Part shown: positions 8,189 to 16,291 of the stretch, one piece after another
Layout: every line of letters starts with the position of its first letter
How positions within the stretch are numbered: position 1 is the first letter of the stretch
Source: Sulfurospirillum sp. UBA2217
GTDB lineage: Bacteria; Campylobacterota; Campylobacteria; Campylobacterales; Sulfurospirillaceae
Reading direction: 5' to 3'
DNA length: 29,824 bases
NCBI GenBank assembly: GCA_002328495.1
Contig: DCUJ01000006.1
Coordinates: forward strand, 1-29,824
The notes under the pieces: model-generated
Database searches by the model: none
Seen by the model: the letters and a program-made list of their open reading frames with translations, nothing else
What the model was told of the DNA's origin: nothing
Program-made: the position numbers and the translations under genes

Positions 8189-10686
8189 AAATCGTTAAAA
8201 CCTATAGCTTTTACAGCAGTATTACCATCATTATTGCTATAGTCATTATGGTTTTAGCATGGACATTTGGAAAAAATGATATAGAAGCGCAGGTCAAAGA
8301 GGAGTACAACAGAGTTTTTGATCGCTATAAAGCAATTCTTGAACTGAAAAATAACACTTTTGAAACAACAACATATGATTATTCGTACTGGGATGATTTG
8401 GTAGCATTTGTCGATACAAACGATTCACAATGGAGTACAATAAATCTCTTACCGCTTCAAAAAACATTTGATATTTCTCATATTTTTGTTTTTGATGCAA
8501 ACAAAAAACCTGTGTTTATCTACCCCGAAAGTGCTTCCAATTTAACACTCTCACTTGAAAGTATTGATGCGAAAACACCCGTATTTAAACATTTTTTTCA
8601 TTTTCAAGACCAAAGACTTTTTTCATTTTTTCTAGCCCCAATTCACTTTTCATCCGATAGCAATCGTACAGGCGTGCCACTGGGATTTCTTCTTTTTGGA
8701 CGAGAATGGGACAGCTCTTTTTTTCATTCCATAGAAAAAATTTCATTGGGAAGAGCAACATTTTTAACACTTGAAGAGCATGATAATAACAAAATTGCAA
8801 CACATGACTATCATATTCCCTTACTTTCTATCGAAGGAAAGCCAGTAGGGTATTTGAATATTGTCTTTGAATCTTTTTTAATAAGTTTTGCTAAAAAAAT
8901 GCAAAATTCTCTTATTCTTGTCAGTATTTTCACAGGGATTATCGTTTTTACCCTCCTGTACCTGTTAACACAAAAACTGATTTTTAGACCCATAAATGCT
9001 CTCTCCTTAGCCCTTAAGACAAGGAATCTGACACACATTGACGCTTTAATGGGAACACACAATGAACTGGGTGAAATGGCACATTTGATGCAAGAATATG
9101 AACAACAAAAAACCCTTTTAGAGAGCTATAAAAGTGCTGTTGATGAAAGCATGATTGTTTCCAAAACAGACAAAAGAGGCATTATAACGTATGTCAATGA
9201 TGAATTTATCAAAATATCTGGCTTTAAAAAAGAGGAGCTTTTAGGAAAGTCACACAATATCGTTCGCCACGCAGATGTTCCTAAAAGTTTTTTTGACGAG
9301 ATGTGGGGGCGACTAAAAGAAGGCTCTTCGTGGAAAGGTGTGGTTAAAAACAGACGTAAAGATGGTACCGCATATTATATTAAAACCGTTATTCTTCCCT
9401 TATTTGACAACGAACATAACATTAAAGAATACATTGGAATTCGTCATGATGTAACTGAGATTTTTGAGCAAGTCAACCATTTTGGCAAAGAGACCCTTAC
9501 GGGTCTTCCACGGGCTAGGGAATTGCATGAAAAAATTAAGCATAGCTCACACTCTAAAATGCACCTTGCCATCATCAACATTTGTGCGTTTCATGACATC
9601 AATACATTGTATGGACGTGAAATTGGCGATTTATGCTTAAAGAACTTTGCCCAAAAGCTTAGAGATTTAATTGATTCTAGGCTTATGCTGTTTCATTTAC
9701 ATGCAGATGAATTTGCTTTATTTGGTGATGTTGATATGAGTGATGAACTGTTTTTAAATCAATGCTCCATGATCTTTTCAGAACTCCAAACAAAATGTAA
9801 GATTCAAAATTTTTCACATGACATAGCCTTTAGAATGGGGATTGCCAATGGGTATGAAAATATTTTTGATAGGGCAGAGAATGCCTTGAAATGTGCACGT
9901 GAAATGCACAAAACACTGGTGATTGATGATGATGTGGAAGGCTTTGAGGAGAGACTTAAAAAGAATGCTCTGTGGAATCAAAAGATACGAGATGCCATTG
10001 CAGAGCATAGATTTTTGGTCTTTTTTCAACAAATTGTTACTTTGGATGAAGGTACACAGCACAGTAAAAAATACGAGGCATTAATTCGTATGCAAGACAC
10101 TGATGGTAAAATCTTATCGCCCTATGTCTTCTTAGAGATTGCGAAAAAATTAAATTTTTACGACCAGCTGAGCTGTATCGTGATTGAACAAGCCACACTG
10201 ATGGCGAATAAGCATCAGTTTAACGTTTCAATCAATATCACCAAAGAGGATATTTTAACGCCAAAAACACTTCACGTATTGTTTTCATGTATTGAAAAAT
10301 ATAAATTGCAAGGAAAAGTCACTCTTGAACTTGTCGAAACTGAGGGAATAGAAGATTCTGCTGAAGTACGAGAATTCCTTCAAAAAGCACGAAAACTTGA
10401 CTGTTTAATTGCTATCGATGATTTTGGATCGGGGTATTCAAATTTTGAGTATCTACTGCGCATTGCTATCGATTTTATTAAAATTGATGGTTCCTTAATA
10501 AAAAACATCGATACAGATTTAGCGTCACGCTCAGCGGTTCAAGCTATCGTAAATTTTGCAAAAAGCTTTAATGTCAAAGTGGTTGCAGAATACGTCCATA
10601 ATGAGGCAGTTTATAAAGAAATAAAAACCTTAGGCATTGACTTTGCACAAGGTTTTTATTTACACGAGCCTTCTTCCCTGGATTAA
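8185..10686 (+). CDS. CHASE4-PAS-degenerate GGDEF-EAL membrane protein (probable c-di-GMP phosphodiesterase)
   Basis: 833 residues. Helix 1 at about residues 10-27 and helix 2 at 242-262 bracket a periplasmic sensor with the CHASE4-like YDYSYWDDL segment at 64-72. A short HAMP-like linker is followed by an Aer-type PAS domain at about 318-430 (NIVRHADVPKSFFDEMW). The GGDEF domain (about 435-580) has LHADEF at 505-510 in place of RGGDEF, so cyclase activity is unlikely. The EAL domain (about 595-833) keeps the metal and catalytic positions: Glu631 of EAL, Asn684, Glu715, Asp745-Asp746 (DDFGSGYS), Lys766, Glu802 and Gln822. It probably hydrolyses c-di-GMP in response to a periplasmic ligand and a PAS-sensed signal. 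It overlaps mnmH by 4 bases and ends against pdxA with overlapping stops. Confidence 0.92.
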   Translation: MKIVKTYSFYSSITIIIAIVIMVLAWTFGKNDIEAQVKEEYNRVFDRYKAILELKNNTFETTTYDYSYWDDLVAFVDTNDSQWSTINLLPLQKTFDISHIFVFDANKKPVFIYPESASNLTLSLESIDAKTPVFKHFFHFQDQRLFSFFLAPIHFSSDSNRTGVPLGFLLFGREWDSSFFHSIEKISLGRATFLTLEEHDNNKIATHDYHIPLLSIEGKPVGYLNIVFESFLISFAKKMQNSLILVSIFTGIIVFTLLYLLTQKLIFRPINALSLALKTRNLTHIDALMGTHNELGEMAHLMQEYEQQKTLLESYKSAVDESMIVSKTDKRGIITYVNDEFIKISGFKKEELLGKSHNIVRHADVPKSFFDEMWGRLKEGSSWKGVVKNRRKDGTAYYIKTVILPLFDNEHNIKEYIGIRHDVTEIFEQVNHFGKETLTGLPRARELHEKIKHSSHSKMHLAIINICAFHDINTLYGREIGDLCLKNFAQKLRDLIDSRLMLFHLHADEFALFGDVDMSDELFLNQCSMIFSELQTKCKIQNFSHDIAFRMGIANGYENIFDRAENALKCAREMHKTLVIDDDVEGFEERLKKNALWNQKIRDAIAEHRFLVFFQQIVTLDEGTQHSKKYEALIRMQDTDGKILSPYVFLEIAKKLNFYDQLSCIVIEQATLMANKHQFNVSINITKEDILTPKTLHVLFSCIEKYKLQGKVTLELVETEGIEDSAEVREFLQKARKLDCLIAIDDFGSGYSNFEYLLRIAIDFIKIDGSLIKNIDTDLASRSAVQAIVNFAKSFNVKVVAEYVHNEAVYKEIKTLGIDFAQGFYLHEPSSLD

Positions 10687-11615
10687 AATGTCAGTAGTGT
10701 CTTACCAAAAGCTAATTTAACCGCTTCTTTGACCGCATTCACATAACTAAGTGTTGAAGGATTGCCCTCTTTGTATGCAATATCAAACGCCGTTCCATGA
10801 TCCACTGAAGTTCGTACCACACCCGCATTAAGGCTGACATTGATGCTTTCATCGAAATGAAGCATCTTAAGAGGAATAAGCCCTTGATCATGGTACATAC
10901 ACACAAAATATTTAAATTTTTCACGATTGGCTTTGGTAAATGCCATGTCAGGGACAAAAGGACCGTAAAAAACTTCTCGTTCTAAAAAATGGTTTGCTTT
11001 AAAGATTGCTTTTCGTATCTCTTCATCTTCATCCCCAATTACACCGTTATCACCAGCATGGGGGTTGAGTCCTAAAACGGCTATTTTTTCCTCTCCAAGC
11101 TCTTCATATACTTTGAGTAAAAAAGGTTTTAATTTTTTTGCTTTAATTTCATGAGGAACATCACGAAGGGGAATATGATGGGTATATAAAACCGTAAACA
11201 TCGCTTCACATCCTAACATCATAATTGCTTCACACCCCAACAAATCACTTAATGCATCGGTATGCCCCTTGTACTCAAGCCCAGCTAATGCCCATGATTC
11301 TTTATTAATAGGCAGTGTTACGATGCCGTGCACTTCTTTACTTTTAGCCAATGCCACGGCAGTGATAAACGAATCGTATGAACTCTCCCCAGCTTCAGCA
11401 CTACAAATACCTGGTTGTATTTCAAATACTTTCCCACAATCGCGAATCTCAAAATCACTAGGAACATCTAACCCTAAAAGGGCTGCTCCCCATGCAAGCA
11501 TATTGTCATTGATACAATAAATTGGTTCGCACACTTTTTTAACCTCTTCATGAGAGCGAAGTGCCAATTCTAAACCAATACCGTTTAAATCCCCAATGCT
11601 AATAGCTATTTTCAT
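10683..11615 (-). CDS. pdxA: 4-hydroxythreonine-4-phosphate dehydrogenase
   Basis: 310-residue NAD-dependent enzyme of DXP-dependent pyridoxal phosphate synthesis. It oxidises 4-phosphohydroxythreonine to the unstable amino ketone used by PdxJ. The metal-binding histidines are visible in YTHHIPLRDVP (His146/147), LNPHAGDNG (His186) and MYHDQGLIPLK (His242), and the substrate loop YKGHTD (His118) is present. It starts at ATG 11615, overlapping the pdxJ stop as ATGA, so the two are cotranscribed and coupled. Its stop codon overlaps the stop of the opposing EAL-protein gene. Slightly shorter than the E. coli enzyme (329), otherwise complete. Confidence 0.95.
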   Translation of the reverse strand: MKIAISIGDLNGIGLELALRSHEEVKKVCEPIYCINDNMLAWGAALLGLDVPSDFEIRDCGKVFEIQPGICSAEAGESSYDSFITAVALAKSKEVHGIVTLPINKESWALAGLEYKGHTDALSDLLGCEAIMMLGCEAMFTVLYTHHIPLRDVPHEIKAKKLKPFLLKVYEELGEEKIAVLGLNPHAGDNGVIGDEDEEIRKAIFKANHFLEREVFYGPFVPDMAFTKANREKFKYFVCMYHDQGLIPLKMLHFDESINVSLNAGVVRTSVDHGTAFDIAYKEGNPSTLSYVNAVKEAVKLAFGKTLLTF

Positions 11616-12391
11616 CGCAGTAATCCTATCATCTCTTTAATGGCATTTTCCAAGCCTACAAACACCGAACGCGCGATAATACTCTGACCAATATTAAGCT
11701 CCACAATTTCTTCAATACCTTTGATAGCAGTGACGTTGTGATAATTAAGTCCATGTCCAGCAGCCACTTTTAGCCCTAAAAGATGTGCTTTCTTGGAAGC
11801 CATAGAAAGTTCAGCCAATGCTTCATGAAGCTTTACATGTAAAGATTCACGGTTCAATTCTAAAGTCTTAATACTATGGTGGGTGCGAGAAAGGTTAGTG
11901 AAGAGCATCGCGTAAACATTGGCATACATTCCAGTATGCAGTTCGATCCATTGCGTTTTAAGCGCATGTGATGCGTCGACCATGGCACTATTTGGGTCTA
12001 TAAATAAAGAGAGCTCAATCTGTGCTCGTTTTAATTTTTGAGCAATCATCACAATGGTGTCAAAATTTTTTACCACATCCAACCCACCCTCGGTGGTCAC
12101 TTCTTCACGTTTTTCAGGAACCAATGTAACACGATGAGGGCGTAAGAAGAGGGCTTTTTCAATCATCTCTTCATTAATAGCACATTCTAAATTCACAGGT
12201 AAAGGAGAATTTTCAATGATTTTTTGTGCATCTTCATCGTGAATATGCCTACGATCTTCCCTTAAATGAATGGTGATTTGATCCGCACCTGAGCGCTTCA
12301 CAATGCTTAGAGCGTCCAAAGGATCGGGATCATTAATTTTGCGAGCCTCTCGTAAAACAGCGATATGGTCTATATTGACTCCAAGAAGCAT
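11612..12391 (-). CDS. pdxJ: Pyridoxine 5'-phosphate synthase
   Basis: 259-residue TIM-barrel enzyme condensing the PdxA product with deoxyxylulose 5-phosphate to pyridoxine phosphate. It begins with the family signature LGVNIDHIAVLREAR; other conserved segments are ADQITIHLREDRRHI, VTLVPEKREEVTTEGG, IELHTGMYA and AAGHGLNYHN. I chose ATG 12391 because it gives the family N-terminus and has AAAGGA a few bases upstream. A longer frame to 12442 would place residues over the likely -10 box. It is the first gene of pdxJ-pdxA. Confidence 0.95.
   Translation of the reverse strand: MLLGVNIDHIAVLREARKINDPDPLDALSIVKRSGADQITIHLREDRRHIHDEDAQKIIENSPLPVNLECAINEEMIEKALFLRPHRVTLVPEKREEVTTEGGLDVVKNFDTIVMIAQKLKRAQIELSLFIDPNSAMVDASHALKTQWIELHTGMYANVYAMLFTNLSRTHHSIKTLELNRESLHVKLHEALAELSMASKKAHLLGLKVAAGHGLNYHNVTAIKGIEEIVELNIGQSIIARSVFVGLENAIKEMIGLLR
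11833..11842. repeat. TTACATGTAA site 6 (in pdxJ, LHV phase)
   Basis: Exact copy inside a minus-strand gene; the palindrome extends one base pair on each side (TTTACATGTAAA). Confidence 0.9.
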
Positions 12392-12424
12392 GGCTATCCT
12401 TTTTTCCTGCATATAATAATGACA

Positions 12425-12430
12425 ATTATA
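12425..12430 (-). promoter_or_regulatory. Probable pdxJA promoter (-10 box)
   Basis: Reading the minus strand, TTTTGCTATAAT ends at 12425: a TATAAT with an upstream TG (extended -10), which suits Campylobacterota promoters. The leader before ATG 12391 would be about 27 bases. No clear -35 box. Confidence 0.6.
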
Positions 12431-12518
12431 GCAAAATATCATTTCTAAAAAATTTCAGTATTTTTAATATAATGTTACGAGAGCTTCAAAGGAAGGAATG
12501 ATTCTGCATTTTTAACTG

Positions 12519-12926
12519 TTAAAAATCCTTGTAAACAAAATAACGATCAAGCATTTTTTGACAATGAGGAATACCTTGTTTAAGCCCTTTCATAAGACCG
12601 TACGCAATATAACTTGTATTGGTTTTAGCATTCATATAGGCTTCACTCAAATAACATCCTGAAGGAATATTGCCATTATCTCGTGCAAAATCAAGATACT
12701 CAATGGCCTTTTTTAAATCAATACCAACACCCTCACCATAAAGGTACATTTTTCCCAATAAATACGCTGCATTTGCAGACTCGTCTTTGCTAACAGCCAG
12801 TTCAAAATAGTGTCTTGCTTTATCGTAAGATTTTTGATTGTAGGCTAAAACACCTTCACGCAAATGATTGGTGTCGGCAAAAAGAAGTGTACTAAAAAAG
12901 AGTAAACCTAAAAAAAATGATTTCAA
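12519..12926 (-). CDS. Small secreted Sel1/TPR-repeat protein
   Basis: 135 residues with an N-terminal signal peptide (about residues 1-17, MKSFFLGLLFFSTLLFA) and two helical-repeat units: LAYNQKSYDKARHYFELAVS, and a Sel1-type unit AAYLLGKMYLYGEGVGIDL followed by KKAIEYLDFARDNG. It is probably periplasmic. The frame starts at TTG 12926 with AGGA four bases upstream, and no better ATG is nearby. It stands alone between pdxJ and the respiratory unit, with its own -10 box. Function unknown; such proteins usually mediate protein-protein contacts. Confidence 0.8.
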   Translation of the reverse strand: MKSFFLGLLFFSTLLFADTNHLREGVLAYNQKSYDKARHYFELAVSKDESANAAYLLGKMYLYGEGVGIDLKKAIEYLDFARDNGNIPSGCYLSEAYMNAKTNTSYIAYGLMKGLKQGIPHCQKMLDRYFVYKDF

Positions 12927-12967
12927 GTGATCCTGCCTTGTTAAAAGAGAGTTTTTGCAAAGAGTAG

Positions 12968-12973
12968 ATTATA
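12968..12973 (-). promoter_or_regulatory. Probable promoter (-10 box) of the Sel1-repeat gene
   Basis: TATAAT on the minus strand, about 42 bases before the TTG start at 12926, in the gap after the cytochrome b561 gene. A T-rich run lies upstream; no good -35 box. Confidence 0.5.
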
Positions 12974-13009
12974 TTCCATGATAGTAAAAAAAAGTTTTAA
13001 ATTTAAAAA

Positions 13010-14140
13010 TTAAGGTAATTGAATGAAACGGTTATCAAACAGACCGTATTCAAAATGTTTATGACAAACAAAACAGTTTGATCTATCTTTTACCACGGGA
13101 TCTTTGAAAATGGTAACAGGTATCCGTGAATGCGCTTCACGCCAGTAGGAAGACTTTGTAATCGAAAGTGGACGCATATCGCCTAAAGATTCAAGGGTTT
13201 TAAAAGCTAGTTTATGGCTTGAAACCTCTGCACTGTTTGAAACGAGATATTTTTTGATGGATCCTTTATCGCTACGAGAGATATTTTTATCTGTAATTTC
13301 CTCACCAAAATGATTTTCCAATCCATCCATCACTTTAACCCATGACTCGCGTGGAAGCATAAACGGAGGGTAGGGCTTATGGCATTTGGTACACGCGGTT
13401 GCGTAAAGAACATGCTCTTGTTCATAATCATAAGGTGCAAAATACGAACGTGTCAAAAAGGTTTCTCCATCACTGTAAAGTAAAAAGGCAAAAACGACTG
13501 CGTGTACACCAATAGCACTGTATGTTAAAAAATGCTGAAATCCTGATACCGTAGCATCTTCTCCCTCACAAGGTTTATATCCTGTAATCATGGCTAAAAC
13601 CATCTTCGTAGCATGGTAAAACTGTTCGATCAAAACACCCCAAATATGCACAATAGCCCATGCTAATAATATAAAAGAGAGATAACGATGGAGTTTTTCC
13701 AACGAAAAGCTCCTATTAAAAAAATCATGGTTGAGAAAATGAAACGGTCCACTATTTTCTTGAACACCCAAAAGCACCACACCACTCAAGGCAATACTAA
13801 GTCCAATCCCTAAAACAATTAAAGTAAACCAACTTGATGCAGGATTGTGTCCTGGATGTATTTTTCGCCAACGATTTTTCATTTTTTCTACAAAATAAAA
13901 TTTCAATGCATCAAAACCAAGAGTAAAAGTTTTAAATATTGCATAATTAGGCCCTATAAATCCCCATACCAAGCGAAAAATAAGACTTAACATAAAAAGA
14001 TACCCGAAGGCTAGATGCAGCGTAAAATAGGTATGGTAAAAAGCAGTTACAAACGATATACTAAATGAGAGAGCGATAGTCCAATGAATAATGCGTGCAC
14101 TCAAAGGCCAAACATACACAAATCCTTGTTTATGAAGCAT
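13010..14140 (-). CDS. Cytochrome b561 fused to a dihaem cytochrome c (DHC-like) domain
   Basis: 376 residues. The N-terminal part (about 1-225) is a cytochrome b561-type membrane domain with helices near 15-35, 41-62, 104-125, 151-171 and 205-222, and candidate haem b histidines His20, His42, His151 and His165. The C-terminal part (about 245-376) has two haem c sites, CTKCH (250-254) and CFVCH (356-360). Between them lie LPRESWVKVMDGLENHFGE and SITKSSYWREAH, which match the soluble dihaem cytochrome c family first studied in Rhodobacter sphaeroides. The fusion would move electrons between the quinone pool and periplasmic haem c. It is the last gene of the SQR unit; AAGG precedes ATG 14140. 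Confidence 0.88.
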   Translation of the reverse strand: MLHKQGFVYVWPLSARIIHWTIALSFSISFVTAFYHTYFTLHLAFGYLFMLSLIFRLVWGFIGPNYAIFKTFTLGFDALKFYFVEKMKNRWRKIHPGHNPASSWFTLIVLGIGLSIALSGVVLLGVQENSGPFHFLNHDFFNRSFSLEKLHRYLSFILLAWAIVHIWGVLIEQFYHATKMVLAMITGYKPCEGEDATVSGFQHFLTYSAIGVHAVVFAFLLYSDGETFLTRSYFAPYDYEQEHVLYATACTKCHKPYPPFMLPRESWVKVMDGLENHFGEEITDKNISRSDKGSIKKYLVSNSAEVSSHKLAFKTLESLGDMRPLSITKSSYWREAHSRIPVTIFKDPVVKDRSNCFVCHKHFEYGLFDNRFIQLP

Positions 14141-14156
14141 TCTAAACCTTAAAAGC

Positions 14157-14183
14157 CTTTTGATGGGACAAGCCCATCAAAAG
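14157..14183 (-). terminator. Intercistronic stem-loop between the cytochrome c and cytochrome b561 genes (attenuator or processing site)
   Basis: A perfect 11-bp inverted repeat (14157-14167 with 14173-14183) and a 5-base loop. On the transcribed minus strand it is followed almost at once by TTTT, so it resembles a rho-independent terminator placed inside the operon. It could reduce transcription into the b561 gene or protect the upstream mRNA end. Confidence 0.55.
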
Positions 14184-14202
14184 CACTTTAATATCTTCTA
14201 TA

Positions 14203-14577
14203 CTACTTAGCACGATTAAATGTATTGTAGATGTAATTTGCCATTGCCTTTACATCATATTCGTAGCCTTTTTCTTTTAATTTTTTCATATTATGTTCCA
14301 TAACATCGTGCTCAGTTGCTGTTGATTGCCCTACACCACCGTTTTTAATATCAAACAGATCCATTTCAAGTTCTGGAATAGTTTTTTTGTCGATAGCAGG
14401 TCCTTTTTTAGAAGGCATCCCCTCACCTTTGTCTCCATGACAATGAGCACACGTCGCGGTATAGACTTCTGCGGGTGTGTATTTATAAGTCACAATATCT
14501 GATTTTGGTTTATCGCCACATCCTGTTAAAAGAGCCATTGTAGCTATACTTAAAAGGGTAAAGGTTATTTTTTTCAT
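14203..14577 (-). CDS. Lipoprotein cytochrome c (class I-like, single haem)
   Basis: 124 residues. The signal peptide ends in the lipobox LLTGC with lipidated Cys20, so the protein should be membrane-tethered in the periplasm. One haem site, CAHCH (residues 43-47), is followed by GDKGEGMPSKKGPAI, typical of class I cytochromes c. The sixth ligand is probably a methionine in the C-terminal half (Met93 or Met97 are candidates). It lies 30 bases after the SQR gene with AAGGA before its ATG, so it is the likely electron acceptor or a shuttle to the b561-dihaem protein. Confidence 0.9.
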   Translation of the reverse strand: MKKITFTLLSIATMALLTGCGDKPKSDIVTYKYTPAEVYTATCAHCHGDKGEGMPSKKGPAIDKKTIPELEMDLFDIKNGGVGQSTATEHDVMEHNMKKLKEKGYEYDVKAMANYIYNTFNRAK

Positions 14578-14607
14578 AGGTATTTCCTTATAATTATTAT
14601 TCGTACG

Positions 14608-16077
14608 TTAAGCTCTTCCTGAAAGCATACCATAAACTGTCATCGGTTTTAAAGCATACACTTTAAGTAACCACCAAATCCATCGCTCTTGCGTTGGGTC
14701 AAGCGGGAAGGAAGGCGTGGGTTTAGCGGTCCAGTTAAACTCTGCTAGCATAACCGTTCCTATACTGGTTATCAAAGGACAAACCGTATAGCCATCAAAC
14801 TTAGAAGGGAGTTGTGACTGCTTTTCCATTATCGCGACTAAGTTATCAGCAACAACATTGTACTGCTTACGCGCACTGCCTCCTGTTTTTCCCATAGGAA
14901 CTGCCGCAACATCCCCTAAAGCAAAAATATTTTTAAAACTAACATGTTGTAAGGTTTCTTGAACAACAGGCACCCATCCTTTAGAAGATCCAAGAGGGGA
15001 TTTTCCAACAACATCGGGTGCTTTTTGTGGAGGGGTGATATGAATAAAGTCATATTTTTTTTCCACTTCTTTGGACATAGAGATCATCGTGTACTCTTTG
15101 AGGTCTTCATCAAATTCACCTTTTTCAAGCCATTTTTTCTCAAACGTTGCTACTTTTTTATCTGTATCAATCGCCACAAGATTGGTTTTGTATTCCCACT
15201 TAAAATCGCGTTGTTTAAACTGTTCTAAAATAGCCGTATGGTATTCTGGAACGCCAAACATTTTATCACCCGATGGACAAAACAGTAGCTCAACTTTATC
15301 TCGAACGCCTGCTTTCACCAAACGATCGTGCATTAAATACATAATTTTTTTAGGAGCACCGCCACATTTAATAGGCGTAGCTGGATCAGTAAAAAGAGCT
15401 TGAAGTTTTTCAGTGCCTTTATGTTCTTTTGCTTTGGCGATGAGTTCTTGTATTCCCTTATAGGTATCAACAGCTCCATCAGCAAAATACATAGAGTAAA
15501 CACCATTTTTACCCACTTTTTGTCTAACAACCTCATTAGGACCGTATGAGGTAATGACCCCTTCCAAACCTTTAATCGCAGCAAAATCAAGTGCAAGACC
15601 AGTAGCTACAACCAAATAATCATAACTTATTTCTTGCCCACCTGAAGTTTTCAGCTTATTATTTTTAGGATCAAAGGAGACAACACTCTCTTTTATCCAC
15701 GTAACACCTTTTGGAATAAACTTTTCAGTTTCATACTCTATGTCACTTTTTTGCCACACACCACCTGCGATAAGTGTTTGCCCTGGTTGATACGAAACCG
15801 ATTTTGTGTTAGGTTCAATAATGGTTATGTCTGGATTTGAAAGTTTATGCGTCAGTTTTGCAGCCGTAGCAACACCCGCTAAGCCTCCTCCAACAATCAC
15901 AATTTTTCCTTTTGCACTCGAACTTGCATGTGCTGGTGTGGATGCTACTGTGCCCGCAATCACGCTAGCAGCGAGGGGAGAGGCAGCTAAAAACTTCATT
16001 GCATCACGACGTGACATCACACCTTCGTGTTTTTCAATTTCGTTTAAAACCTCTTCGATGATTTTGTTTGACTTCAT
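14608..16077 (-). CDS. Tat-exported sulfide:quinone oxidoreductase, type II-like
   Basis: 489 residues. A twin-arginine signal (SRRDAMKFL at 22-30, then an Ala-rich hydrophobic stretch to AHA, about 49-51) implies folded export to the periplasm. FAD motifs are GGGLAG at 63-68 and FALGDVAAVP at about 385-394. Two redox-type cysteines sit in SQR contexts: Cys238 in PIKCGGAPKKIMYL and Cys433 in YTVCPLITSIGTVMLAEF. Both contexts, and the C-terminal tail, match type II SQR (the group of mitochondrial SQOR). The CxPGP pattern of FccB is absent. It would oxidise sulfide to polysulfide or sulfane sulfur. ATG 16077 has AAGGA seven bases upstream; a start at Met21 is possible. First gene of a three-gene unit with two cytochrome proteins. 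Confidence 0.87.
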   Translation of the reverse strand: MKSNKIIEEVLNEIEKHEGVMSRRDAMKFLAASPLAASVIAGTVASTPAHASSSAKGKIVIVGGGLAGVATAAKLTHKLSNPDITIIEPNTKSVSYQPGQTLIAGGVWQKSDIEYETEKFIPKGVTWIKESVVSFDPKNNKLKTSGGQEISYDYLVVATGLALDFAAIKGLEGVITSYGPNEVVRQKVGKNGVYSMYFADGAVDTYKGIQELIAKAKEHKGTEKLQALFTDPATPIKCGGAPKKIMYLMHDRLVKAGVRDKVELLFCPSGDKMFGVPEYHTAILEQFKQRDFKWEYKTNLVAIDTDKKVATFEKKWLEKGEFDEDLKEYTMISMSKEVEKKYDFIHITPPQKAPDVVGKSPLGSSKGWVPVVQETLQHVSFKNIFALGDVAAVPMGKTGGSARKQYNVVADNLVAIMEKQSQLPSKFDGYTVCPLITSIGTVMLAEFNWTAKPTPSFPLDPTQERWIWWLLKVYALKPMTVYGMLSGRA

Positions 16078-16149
16078 TGACCCATCCTTCTTTTTGGTAT
16101 GTATCCCTATTTTACTTCTTAAAATCTGAATATTTGCTTCATTAGTAAT

Positions 16150-16155
16150 ATTATA
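16150..16155 (-). promoter_or_regulatory. Candidate -10 box for the SQR-cytochrome unit
   Basis: TATAAT on the minus strand, about 75 bases before ATG 16077, in the 214-base divergent intergenic region 16078-16291. The region is very AT-rich, so a chance match is possible. I saw no convincing FNR-type or other dyad operator in it. Confidence 0.35.
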
Positions 16156-16259
16156 TTTTTTAATATTTAGTCGTCTTTTTGCTGGATAAACACGTGTTAC
16201 ATTTTAAAAACATTTTATCGACACTTGCACCATTTATTTTTTTTAAGTACAATCCATAT

Positions 16260-16265
16260 TATAAT
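16260..16265 (+). promoter_or_regulatory. Candidate -10 box for the 16292-17413 gene pair
   Basis: TATAAT 27 bases before the GTG start at 16292, followed by AGAGGA as ribosome-binding site. No clear -35 box. Confidence 0.5.
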
Positions 16266-16291
16266 ACATTAATTACTCAGAGGAACGTTTA

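Noticed and set aside
12509..12525. 17-bp AT-rich palindrome TTTTTAACTGTTAAAAA at the end of the Sel1-repeat gene
   Set aside because: The stem is almost all A/T with a one-base centre, so it cannot fold stably, and it overlaps the stop codon; likely chance in AT-rich DNA.
12985..13012. TTTAAATTT-type symmetry and T-run after the b561 gene as a terminator
   Set aside because: The stem would be A/T only and very weak; the T-run may instead be part of the upstream region of the next promoter.
14935..14955. AACATGTT inside the SQR gene as another copy of the iterated palindrome
   Set aside because: It shares only the ACATGT core, and the outer bases differ on both sides.
14959..16129. Plus-strand open frames opposite the SQR gene
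   Set aside because: The opposite strand encodes a clear full-length SQR; these frames have no family motifs and no good starts.
16078..16291. FNR-like or other dyad operator in the divergent SQR / small membrane protein region
   Set aside because: I read the 214 bases on both strands and saw only AT-rich promoter-like hexamers, no convincing spaced dyad.
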